Position numbers and translations under genes: made by a program | Shown: positions 43,538 through 53,156 of the stretch, piece after piece | Numbering within the stretch: the first letter of the stretch is position 1 | Layout: the number at the start of each line of letters is the position of its first letter | The notes under the pieces: model-generated | What the model was told of the DNA's origin: nothing | Seen by the model: the letters and a program-made list of their open reading frames with translations, nothing else | Databases searched by the model: none | Source: RHKX01 sp963784885 | Lineage (GTDB): Bacteria; Actinomycetota; Thermoleophilia; Solirubrobacterales; 70-9 | Assembly (NCBI GenBank): GCA_963784885.1 | Contig: CAWATA010000006.1 | Location: 186,001 to 250,000 of the forward strand | Reading direction: 5' to 3' | Length of the DNA: 64,000 bases

Positions 43538-44566
43538 ATGAACCGTAATTCGACAATCGTGAGTGAGGCCGCCGGCCCCGACGTCCAGGCCCGCCGGCCC
43601 CGCACCGAGGTGAGCCTCACACGCGTCGGCGTCGTCGGCGTCGAGAAGGTGATCCGGATCAACCCGCGCGCCGGTCGTGACGGCGACACCTCCGACGACG
43701 GCCAGCTCTTCTTCGCCGAGTTCGAGTGCTTCGTCGACCTCAGCCCCCGTCAGGCCGGTGCCCACATGTCCCGCTTCGAGGAGGTGGTCAACGAGGCGAT
43801 CGACGAGGTCGTCCTCGCCGAGTCGCTGAAGGCCGAGCATCTCGCGGCGAGCATCGCCGAGCGCGTCCGCGACCGCCAGGGCGGCATGCGCGCCGAGGTC
43901 TCACTCGCGGCCCGCTATCCCGAGACCGTTCCGGCCCCGCTGAGCGGCAGGCCGACGCAGGAGATCTACACGCTGTTCGGCACCGCCGTCGCCTCCGGCG
44001 CCGGCACCAGGACGCTCACGGGCGTCCAGGCCCAGGGCATGACCGCCTGCCCCTGTGCGCAGGAGATGATCGCGAGCGGTGCCCGCGAGCGCCTCGCCGA
44101 CAGCGGCTACGACGAGTCGCAGATCGACGAGATCCTCGACCTCGTCCCGGTCGCCACCCACAACCAGCGTGGCCTCGGCACCCTCTACCTCGGCCGCGAC
44201 GAGGAGTGCGACACCGAGATCGACGCCCGTGAGCTGCTGGCGATCGTCGAGTCGTCGATGTCCTCGGAGATCTACGAGCTGATGAAGCGCGAGGACGAGC
44301 GCTCGGTCGTCGAGAAGGCGCACGCCAACCCCCGTTTCGTCGAGGACTGCGTCCGCGAGATGGTCCGCCAACTCGCCAGCACCTATCCCGACCTTCACGG
44401 CCGCAACTTCATCCTCGCCCGCCAGGAGAACTTCGAGACGATCCACCGCCACAACGTCATCGCCGAGCGCTCCGGCGAGCTCTCCGAGATCCTCGCCGAG
44501 CTCGAGGCCGGCGACCACTCGACCCGTCACATGACGATGCGCGAGTGGCTCGACGTCCCCGCCTGA
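43538..44566 (+). CDS. folE2: GTP cyclohydrolase of the FolE2/MptA family
   Basis: A 342-residue enzyme that opens the ring of GTP to start folate-type pterin synthesis. ATG 43538 gives MNRNSTIVSEAAGPDVQARR; the longer frame overlaps the sigma gene. It has EVSLTRVGVVGVEKVIRI (about residues 23-40) and the metal-ligand cysteine motif GMTACPCAQEM (about 167-177), followed by THNQRGLGTLYLGR and LHGRNFILARQENFETIHRH. These are closer to archaeal MptA than to the short bacterial FolE2. FolE2-type enzymes can work with metals other than zinc. The next gene is convergent. Confidence 0.88.
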   Translation: MNRNSTIVSEAAGPDVQARRPRTEVSLTRVGVVGVEKVIRINPRAGRDGDTSDDGQLFFAEFECFVDLSPRQAGAHMSRFEEVVNEAIDEVVLAESLKAEHLAASIAERVRDRQGGMRAEVSLAARYPETVPAPLSGRPTQEIYTLFGTAVASGAGTRTLTGVQAQGMTACPCAQEMIASGARERLADSGYDESQIDEILDLVPVATHNQRGLGTLYLGRDEECDTEIDARELLAIVESSMSSEIYELMKREDERSVVEKAHANPRFVEDCVREMVRQLASTYPDLHGRNFILARQENFETIHRHNVIAERSGELSEILAELEAGDHSTRHMTMREWLDVPA

Positions 44567-44591
44567 AGGCCGCGGGCCGCCCGCTCCTTCA
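44564..44591. terminator. Hairpin spanning both stop codons of convergent folE2 and pgsA
   Basis: TGAAGG-CC-GCGGG-CCG-CCCGC-T-CCTTCA folds into a near-perfect hairpin from 44564 to 44591. It contains the folE2 TGA at one end and the pgsA TGA (read on the other strand) at the other, so it could stop both transcripts. Confidence 0.55.
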
Positions 44592-45155
44592 CGCCGGGTC
44601 GGGACCGCTCGAAGCCTTCTCGCCCCGTCCCTCCATCCCGCGGCGAACGCCGAAGAAGTAGTCGGCACCGGAGATCACTGTGATCGCAACGGCCGCGTAG
44701 ACGAGCACGTCGACCGCGACCGTGGCCGGGTCGACCGCGATCAGGGCGATGATCGCGGCCACCTGAAGCGCCGTCTTGACCTTCCCGAGCCAGCTCGCCG
44801 AGATGACGACCCCCTGCTCGACCGCGACCGCGCGCAGGCCCGTCACCGCCAGCTCGCGGGCGATGATCACCATCGCGATCCACGCCTGCAGCCGATCGAG
44901 CGCGACCAGCGAGACGAGCGCGGCGACGATCAGCAGCTTGTCGGCCAGCGGGTCCATCAGCTTCCCGAACGTCGTCACGTCGTCGCGCCGGCGGGCGATG
45001 TAACCGTCGAGCCCGTCGGTCAGCGCCGCCAGCGCGAAGACGACGCCGGCGACGAGGTCGCCGTTCGGGATCTCGGCGAGCAGCGCGACGACGACGACCG
45101 GCACCATGAGGATGCGAAGCATCGTCAGCGCGTTGGGGATGTTGAGGGGGACCAC
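44589..45155 (-). CDS. pgsA: CDP-diacylglycerol--glycerol-3-phosphate 3-phosphatidyltransferase
   Basis: This 188-residue membrane enzyme makes phosphatidylglycerol phosphate from CDP-diacylglycerol. The CDP-alcohol phosphotransferase motif DGLDGYIARRRDDVTTFGKL with the following MDPLADK (about residues 47-74) has the D..DG..AR..G..D..D order. It has about five to six membrane helices, and IIARELAVTGLRAVA is typical of PgsA. It starts with GTG at 45155. The gene is convergent with folE2 and follows the uracil-DNA glycosylase gene by 43 bases. Confidence 0.9.
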   Translation of the reverse strand: MVPLNIPNALTMLRILMVPVVVVALLAEIPNGDLVAGVVFALAALTDGLDGYIARRRDDVTTFGKLMDPLADKLLIVAALVSLVALDRLQAWIAMVIIARELAVTGLRAVAVEQGVVISASWLGKVKTALQVAAIIALIAVDPATVAVDVLVYAAVAITVISGADYFFGVRRGMEGRGEKASSGPDPA

Positions 45156-45198
45156 GGCTCGCTCGGCGTCCGATACTACGCGGGTGCCGGGCGCCCGA

Positions 45199-45891
45199 TC
45201 AGAGGCCGGCCAGCTCCCGCGCCCGGCCGAGGACGTCGTCGAGCATCGCCTCGGTCAGCCGGCCCGTGAACGTGTTCTGCTGACTCGGGTGATAGCTGCC
45301 GAGCAGCAGGCGGTCGCCGATCTCCGCCTCGGCCGAGTGCCCGAACCGCGGCTTCGGCCGCGGGATCGGCCGCCCGCTCGCCGCCAGTGCCCGCAGCGCT
45401 GCGTCCCACCCGAACGACCCGAGCGCGACGAGGACCCGGGCGACGGGCAGTAGCGCCAGCTCCCGATCGAGCCAGTGCGCGCACTCGTCCCGCTCGGCGA
45501 CCGCCGGCTTGTTCGCCGGCGGCGCGCAGCGCACCGCCGCCGTGACCCAGGCACCGTCGAGCCGGAGACCGTCGGCGCGCGAGAGCGACTCAGGCTGCGA
45601 AGCCAGCCCGGCCCGGTGAAGCGCTGCGTACAGCCAGTCGCCGGAGCGGTCGCCGGTGAACATCCGTCCCGTCCGGTTGGCTCCGTTGGCCGCGGGCGCG
45701 AGCCCGATCAGCACGATCGCCGCCCCCGGATCGCCGAAGCCCGGCACCGGCCGCGCCCAGTAGCGCTCGCCGCGGAAGCGTCGCGGCGGGTCGGCCGCGA
45801 CCTCCTCGCGCCAGGCGACCAGGCGCGGGCAGGCGCGGCAGCGAACGATCTCGGCCTGCAGCCGTTCGAGCTCCTCGCGGTCGGGTCGCAT
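45199..45891 (-). CDS. Uracil-DNA glycosylase, family 5 (UDGb)
   Basis: A 230-residue repair enzyme that removes uracil (and often hypoxanthine) from DNA. It has the family 5 motif GLAPAANGANRTGRMFTGD (about residues 63-81), with Ala in place of the catalytic Asp of other families, and motif SYHPSQQNTFTGRL near the C-terminus (about 199-212). Four cysteines (CRAC near residue 18, one in VRCAPP and one in DECAHW) can hold the iron-sulfur cluster known in this family. It starts with ATG at 45891. Confidence 0.92.
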   Translation of the reverse strand: MRPDREELERLQAEIVRCRACPRLVAWREEVAADPPRRFRGERYWARPVPGFGDPGAAIVLIGLAPAANGANRTGRMFTGDRSGDWLYAALHRAGLASQPESLSRADGLRLDGAWVTAAVRCAPPANKPAVAERDECAHWLDRELALLPVARVLVALGSFGWDAALRALAASGRPIPRPKPRFGHSAEAEIGDRLLLGSYHPSQQNTFTGRLTEAMLDDVLGRARELAGL

Positions 45892-45952
45892 GGTTGCGCG
45901 AGGCTAGCCCGGTCGCGATCGACGCGTTCTGCGCGGTACCCTCGATCGCCGG

Positions 45953-46792
45953 ATGGAGCGCCTCCGAGCCGCCTCCGCCGACCGATCCATGCCCGACGCC
46001 GACCGCCAACTGCGCCTTCTCGCGATCGTCCCCGCCTACAACGAGGACGGGATGATCGGCCGCGTCGTCCGCGACATCAAGCGCCAGACCCCCGAGTTCA
46101 ACGTCCTCGTCGTCGACGACGGTTCGGTCGATGCGACGGTCGCCGCCGCCGAGGCGGAGGGCGCGGTCGTCCTCCGCCATCCGTTCAACCTCGGAATCGG
46201 CGGCGCGATGCAGTCCGGCTACAAGTACGCCCTCGCCCACGGCTACGACGTCGCCGTCCAGGTCGACGGCGACGGCCAGCACAAGCCGGAGTACCTGCCG
46301 GAGATGCTCGACGCCCTGCGGACCGGCACCAACGAGGCCGACATGGTCTACGGCACCCGCTTCCGCGGCGACCCCGGATACAAGGTCCCGATCGGGCGCC
46401 GCGCCGGCAACCTGATCTTCTCCCTCGTCCTCAGCGCGATCACCCGTCAGAAGATCACCGATCCGACCTCCGGCTTCCGGATGGTCAATCGCCGTGGCAT
46501 CGAGCTGTTCGCCCGCGATTACCCCCACGACTACCCCGAGGTCGAGGCGATCCTGATGCTCCACAACAACCGCCTCCGGATTCACGAGGTCGAGGTGCGG
46601 ATGAACGCTCGCGGCTTCGGGCGGAGCTCGATCGACTACCCCCGCGCCGCCTACTACATGGTCAAGGTGATGCTCGCCCTGTTCGTCGGCCTCCTCCGTC
46701 GCCGGCCGGAGGCATTCGAGGGCTCGCCGCCCCCGGCGACCGGCGAGTTCCCGACGGTCGAGCCGAGCGCCGAGGGAGGTGGGTCGCCGTGA
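45953..46792 (+). CDS. Glycosyltransferase family 2 (polyprenyl-phosphate sugar transferase-like)
   Basis: A 279-residue GT2 enzyme with LLAIVPAYNEDGMIGRVV, VLVVDDGSVDATVAAAEAEG and the DxD-like VDGDGQHKPEYLPEML (about residues 103-118). ATG 45989 is a possible later start. The motif TRQKITDPTSGFRMVNRRGI is characteristic of dolichol/undecaprenyl-phosphate mannosyltransferase-type enzymes. The C-terminal part has a hydrophobic segment and a Pro-rich end. The next gene, a DUF2304 membrane protein, starts inside its stop; the pair is common in actinobacteria and probably loads a sugar on a lipid carrier. Confidence 0.9.
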   Translation: MERLRAASADRSMPDADRQLRLLAIVPAYNEDGMIGRVVRDIKRQTPEFNVLVVDDGSVDATVAAAEAEGAVVLRHPFNLGIGGAMQSGYKYALAHGYDVAVQVDGDGQHKPEYLPEMLDALRTGTNEADMVYGTRFRGDPGYKVPIGRRAGNLIFSLVLSAITRQKITDPTSGFRMVNRRGIELFARDYPHDYPEVEAILMLHNNRLRIHEVEVRMNARGFGRSSIDYPRAAYYMVKVMLALFVGLLRRRPEAFEGSPPPATGEFPTVEPSAEGGGSP

Positions 46793-47259
46793 CCGACGCC
46801 CTGCCGATCCTCGCTGAAGGCCTCGGCCAGACGCCGCAGCGGATCGCCGTCCTCGCCACCCTGCTCTTCCTCGTGCTCGTGATCGAGCTCGTCCGCCGCC
46901 GCCGGCTCGTCGAGCGCTACGCGCTGCTCTGGATCCTCGCCTCGCTGGTGCTCGTCGTCCTCGCGGTCTGGAACGGCGCGCTGAACTGGATCGCCGACAC
47001 GCTCGGCATCCTCTCGCCGCCGAACGCGCTGTTTCTGATCGGCGTCGGCGCCCTCTTCGTCCTCGCCCTCCACTTCTCGGTCGCCTTCTCGCGGCTCAGC
47101 GAGGAGACGAAGATCCTCGCCCAGGAGGTAGCCCGCCTCGATCGCGAGCAGCGCCGGATCCGCAAGGGGGCCCTGGCCGGCGAGGAAGACGTGCTGGTCG
47201 GCCTCGACAACGGCACCAGCGGCAGCCCGGAACCGAACGAGCGGGACCGGTCGGGGTAA
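46789..47259 (+). CDS. DUF2304-type membrane protein
   Basis: A 156-residue protein coupled to the GT2 gene (GTGA overlap). It has three membrane segments (about residues 17-36, 45-63 and 76-95) and then a charged coiled segment SRLSEETKILAQEVARLDRE. The layout fits DUF2304, a family nearly always found next to GT2 enzymes, and probably partners that enzyme at the membrane. Function is known only by association. Confidence 0.82.
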   Translation: MTDALPILAEGLGQTPQRIAVLATLLFLVLVIELVRRRRLVERYALLWILASLVLVVLAVWNGALNWIADTLGILSPPNALFLIGVGALFVLALHFSVAFSRLSEETKILAQEVARLDREQRRIRKGALAGEEDVLVGLDNGTSGSPEPNERDRSG

Positions 47260-47382
47260 GCACACGTGTCATCCCGTCCCATACCACCGCGCCGGCCGGC
47301 GGAAGCGGACGAGAAGCGGAGCATTCCGCCGGAGTAATCCCTAACCGGCCACGAAAGTCGCGAACCCGGTTAGGCTGCTTCC

Positions 47383-48903
47383 GTGGAGATCTCCCGGCGA
47401 CGTCTGCTCAGGGACTCGATCGGCGCCGGGGCGGCGCTGACGCTCGGCTCTGCCGCCGGTGGCCTGCGGATTCCCGAGCCGGCCGCGGCCGCCAGGGCGA
47501 AGGGCGGGCACGCCCTCGGGTTCCGATCGCTGACCGACGAGATCAGCCTCCCCGACATCCCGGTGGAGGGCCGGATCCCCCGCTGGCTGGAGGGCGTCCT
47601 GCTTCGCAACGGTCCCGGCCTCTTCGAGATCGGCGAGCAGAGGCTCAACCACTGGTTCGACGGCCTCGCGATGCTGCACGCCTTCTCCTTCGCCGGCGGC
47701 CGCGTCGCCTACGCCAACCGCTTTCTGCAGTCGAGCGCCTACAAGGCCTACCGCCGCGAGGGCGTCATGAAGTACTCCGAGTTCGGCACCGACCCGTGCC
47801 GGCAGATCTTCAGCGGCGTCTCGACGCTGCCGCTGATCGGCAAGATTCCGAACGCCAACGTCTCGATCGAACGGCTCGCCGGCCGGTTCCGCGCCCACAC
47901 GGAGCTGCCCGTTCCCGTCACCTTCGACCCCCACAACCTGCGCACTCTCGGCGTCGAAGTGGACCTCCCGCAGGGACGGATGGGCACCGCCCACCCCCAC
48001 CACGACCCGCGCACACGCGAGCGCTTCAGCTATGAGATCGAACTCGTCCCGCCGTCGGGCCTCCGCGTCCTCTCCGAGCGCAACGGCAAGCGCCGCGAGC
48101 TCGCCTTCATCCCCGACGACCGCCCCGGCTACCTGCACTCATTCGGCCTCACCGACCGCTGGGTCGTCCTCTTCATCCAGCCGTGGGAGTTCGACCTCGC
48201 AACCTTCCTCGGGCCCGACTCGGGCCCGATCGTCAAGTCGTTCAAATGGGACGGCTCCCAGCCCTCGCGCATCCTGCTCATCGACCGCCGTCAGGGCGGC
48301 GTCGCCGAGACCTTCGAGCTCGATCCCGCGTTCGTCTTCCACCACATCAACTCCTTCGAGGACGGCGACGACGTCGTGATCGACGTCTGCGCCCATGAGG
48401 ACGCGTCGATCATCGACGCCCTCTACCTGAAGAACCTGCGGAAGCCCGAACAGGCCCCCCCGCAGGCGGTCCCGCGCCGGCTCACAGTCAGGCCCGGGCG
48501 CTCGAAGGTCCACTCGCGCGAGCTCGCCGACGGCAACATCGAGCTCCCGCGCACCGACTACGACACCGTCAACGGCCGCCCGTATCGCTACGCCTACGGC
48601 GTCGGCGTCCGCAGCGTGCGCAAGAGCGGCTTCGTCGACCGGGTCGCCAAGCTCGACGTCAAGCGGGGCGAGCAGACCTTCTGGCAGGAGCGCGGTTCCT
48701 ATCCCGGCGAGCCGATCTTCGCGCGGCGCCCCGGATCGACTCGCGAAGATGACGGAGTCCTGCTCTCGGTCGTCCTCGATGGCCGCCGCCGCACCTCGTT
48801 CCTGCTCGTCCTCGACGCCCGGGACATGTCCGAGCTCGCCCGCGCCTCGGTCCCCCACCACATCCCGTTCGGCTTCCACGGCGTCCACGCCGCCCGGACC
48901 TGA
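47383..48903 (+). CDS. Carotenoid oxygenase family protein with Tat signal
   Basis: A 506-residue RPE65/carotenoid cleavage dioxygenase family protein; it cleaves or isomerises a carotenoid-type polyene with non-heme iron. It starts with GTG at 47383. The N-terminus has a Tat signal (SRRRLLRDSIGAGAALTLGS), which would export the folded iron enzyme. The four iron-binding His are seen at AHPHHDPR, YLHSFGLTD, FHHINSFED and GFHGVH near the C-terminus. The N-terminal LRNGPGLFEIG and HWFDGLAMLHAF are family motifs. Substrate and true reaction are unknown. Confidence 0.88.
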   Translation: MEISRRRLLRDSIGAGAALTLGSAAGGLRIPEPAAAARAKGGHALGFRSLTDEISLPDIPVEGRIPRWLEGVLLRNGPGLFEIGEQRLNHWFDGLAMLHAFSFAGGRVAYANRFLQSSAYKAYRREGVMKYSEFGTDPCRQIFSGVSTLPLIGKIPNANVSIERLAGRFRAHTELPVPVTFDPHNLRTLGVEVDLPQGRMGTAHPHHDPRTRERFSYEIELVPPSGLRVLSERNGKRRELAFIPDDRPGYLHSFGLTDRWVVLFIQPWEFDLATFLGPDSGPIVKSFKWDGSQPSRILLIDRRQGGVAETFELDPAFVFHHINSFEDGDDVVIDVCAHEDASIIDALYLKNLRKPEQAPPQAVPRRLTVRPGRSKVHSRELADGNIELPRTDYDTVNGRPYRYAYGVGVRSVRKSGFVDRVAKLDVKRGEQTFWQERGSYPGEPIFARRPGSTREDDGVLLSVVLDGRRRTSFLLVLDARDMSELARASVPHHIPFGFHGVHAART

Positions 48904-48904
48904 G

Positions 48905-50221
48905 CTACTTTCTGATCCGGATCGAGAGCTTCGTCTTCGCCGTCTGACCGGTGTCGGCGACGGCGGTGAGCTTGACAACGGCCCTGGCCCTCCAGCCGGC
49001 GCCGAGCCGCTTCTGCAGGAGCCTGCGGCTCCGGCTCGAGACACCGGGATCGAGCTCGGCCGGATCGCCGTAGGCCGAACTCCCCGAAACACTTCTGAGC
49101 TGGAACGAACCGGGCTTGCGCCCGGGGCGGTCGGTGACGATCTTGCCCGCGGCCGTGACCCGACAGCCGATGTCGCCGCAGCCGGCGACGATCCGCAGAG
49201 CGCCGAGCTTCTGCCTCCGCCCCGCATCCGCCTCGAGCCGCGAGGTCGTCCGGAAGTCGGAGACCTGCGCGCTCATGCGGGCCGCCTGCCCTGCCGTGAA
49301 CTCGAACATGCAGCCGTCGTAGCTGTAGTCCATGTAGTTGTGGATCGGATCGGCACCGGCGGCCGGGCAGGTGTCGAGCCCGACCGGACAACCGGAGGCG
49401 GAATCGCGCTCGGGCGGGGTGTCGGCTACGAGGTCGCCCGGCTCCGTGCAGCCGTCCGGGTTCCCCTGGAAGGTGTGGTACAGCCCCGCCCAGTGCCCGG
49501 CCTCGTGGACGAGCGTGTAGCCGAGGTCGTAGTGCGCGATGCTCCCGCCGGGCAGGCTCCCGGAATCGATGATCACTCCGTCTGACTTCGGAGCCGACTG
49601 GTAGCCGGAAGGGAACGTCGCCCAGCCGAGAAACCCGTCGCTGAGGACCGTGGAGTAGACGTTGAGCGTCCGCGAGCCGCCCTCGTGAAGCTTGCTCTTC
49701 ATCATCTCCGACTGCGCGCTGCCGTAGTCCATCGGCGACCACGCGGGGTTGACCGTCCGGTCGGTCGCGACGAGCCGAAATCGAAGGCCCGTGTCGACGC
49801 CGCCGTTGGTGCCGTCGTAGGAGTCGTTGAGCGCGTCGATCTGCTCGTCGATCTGCGAATCGGAGACCACGCCGTTACCCGCACTCCCCTGGATCACATG
49901 AAATGCGACCGGGATCGTGATCGGGCCGGCAACCCGCCGGACCCGCGCCGACATCCGGCGTGCGGTGATCCCGTCGGGCAGCGCCGCGATCTCGCTCCGG
50001 TAAGCCTCCTCGACGTTCGGCTCGACGACTCCCGCAGCGGCCGCGGCGGCAGTCACGCGAGAGCCAGCCGAATCGGTCAGATCAGCGAGCGGAAACGCCG
50101 TCGGGGCCACGAGCGGGTTGCAGGAAGCCCGGGACTCGATCGCGGAGGCCGATGCCGGGGAACCGGCGGCGCCGAAGATCGCGATTGACGATGCCAGCGT
50201 GAGCAGGACGAGGCGCCTCAC
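48905..50221 (-). CDS. Secreted zinc metalloprotease, M43/pappalysin type
   Basis: A 438-residue secreted protease. GTG 50221 is chosen because it opens a signal peptide (RRLVLLTLASSIAIFGAAG) and avoids overlap with the MarR gene; a start at 50293 is the alternative. The zinc site HEAGHWAGLYH (HExxHxxGxxH) lies at about residues 255-265, and the Met-turn NYMDYSYDGCMFEF at about 308-321. This is the layout of metzincin M43 proteases. Several Cys around GNPDGCTEPG and CPVGLDTCP likely form disulfides. The C-terminal 110 residues form an extra domain of unknown function. Its stop faces that of the carotenoid oxygenase gene. Confidence 0.87.
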   Translation of the reverse strand: MRRLVLLTLASSIAIFGAAGSPASASAIESRASCNPLVAPTAFPLADLTDSAGSRVTAAAAAAGVVEPNVEEAYRSEIAALPDGITARRMSARVRRVAGPITIPVAFHVIQGSAGNGVVSDSQIDEQIDALNDSYDGTNGGVDTGLRFRLVATDRTVNPAWSPMDYGSAQSEMMKSKLHEGGSRTLNVYSTVLSDGFLGWATFPSGYQSAPKSDGVIIDSGSLPGGSIAHYDLGYTLVHEAGHWAGLYHTFQGNPDGCTEPGDLVADTPPERDSASGCPVGLDTCPAAGADPIHNYMDYSYDGCMFEFTAGQAARMSAQVSDFRTTSRLEADAGRRQKLGALRIVAGCGDIGCRVTAAGKIVTDRPGRKPGSFQLRSVSGSSAYGDPAELDPGVSSRSRRLLQKRLGAGWRARAVVKLTAVADTGQTAKTKLSIRIRK

Positions 50222-50270
50222 GCCCGCCACCCTATTCCGGTTCCGGGTCCGAGTCCAGAGAGCGCCGCGG

Positions 50271-50735
50271 TCAGCCGCAGCGCCTCGAGGCACAGGAGTG
50301 GCCCGCCATCCTCGTCAGGTAGCTCCGCAACCGCTCCCGCTCCGCCGGCGTCAGCGGTGCGAGCATCTCCGCCTCGGCGCCCTGCGCCGCCCGTTCGGCG
50401 GCGGCCAGTCGCCGGACACCGTCGTCAGTGAGCTCGAGCAGGTAGCGGCGCCTGTCGTCGGGATCGCGCCGCCGGATCAGCAGGCCGTCGGTCTCGAGCT
50501 GGTCGATCATCGCGACCAGGTTGCTCGCATGGATCCGCAGCGCCCGGCCGAGCTCCTGCTGTGAGATCGGCCCCTCGCTGTAGAGGTGGTGGAGGATCGC
50601 GAACTCCGGCGCCCGCATGTCGACGGCGGCGAGGGCGCCGCCGAGCCCCTCGCCCGATGCACGCGAGAGCCGGAACAGGAGGACCCCGCAGCTCGGCTTC
50701 GAGGCGACTGCCGGTTTCCGTGCCTGGGACGCCAT
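50271..50735 (-). CDS. MarR family transcriptional regulator
   Basis: A 154-residue winged-helix regulator. It has the family dimerisation region, DMRAPEFAILHHLYSEGPIS (about residues 42-61), the recognition region QELGRALRIHASNLVAMIDQ (about 63-82), and the wing RRRDPDDRRRYLLELTDDG (about 91-109). It ends with two Cys (HSCASRRCG), which could sense oxidants (inference). ATG 50735 is used. It diverges from lon over a 111-base gap with repeated sequence motifs. Confidence 0.9.
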   Translation of the reverse strand: MASQARKPAVASKPSCGVLLFRLSRASGEGLGGALAAVDMRAPEFAILHHLYSEGPISQQELGRALRIHASNLVAMIDQLETDGLLIRRRDPDDRRRYLLELTDDGVRRLAAAERAAQGAEAEMLAPLTPAERERLRSYLTRMAGHSCASRRCG

Positions 50736-50752
50736 CTCGGAGACGAGGATAA

Positions 50753-50798
50753 CGCCAACACGTGCGGATTCATAATCGTTGGCGAACATAATCGTTGG
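50753..50798. promoter_or_regulatory. Repeats between marR-like gene and lon: likely operator region
   Basis: Two exact copies of CATAATCGTTGG (50771-50782 and 50787-50798) lie 16 bases apart. In addition CGCCAAC (50753-50759) and GTTGGCG (50778-50784) form a perfect inverted repeat. Such elements between divergent genes suggest that the MarR protein binds here and acts on itself and maybe on lon. Confidence 0.5.
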
Positions 50799-50846
50799 TG
50801 ATACCCTTGCATCCGCAATCACTTCGAAGGAGAGGACCTCCGCACG

Positions 50847-53152
<2,306 letters not shown>

Positions 53153-53156
<4 letters not shown>

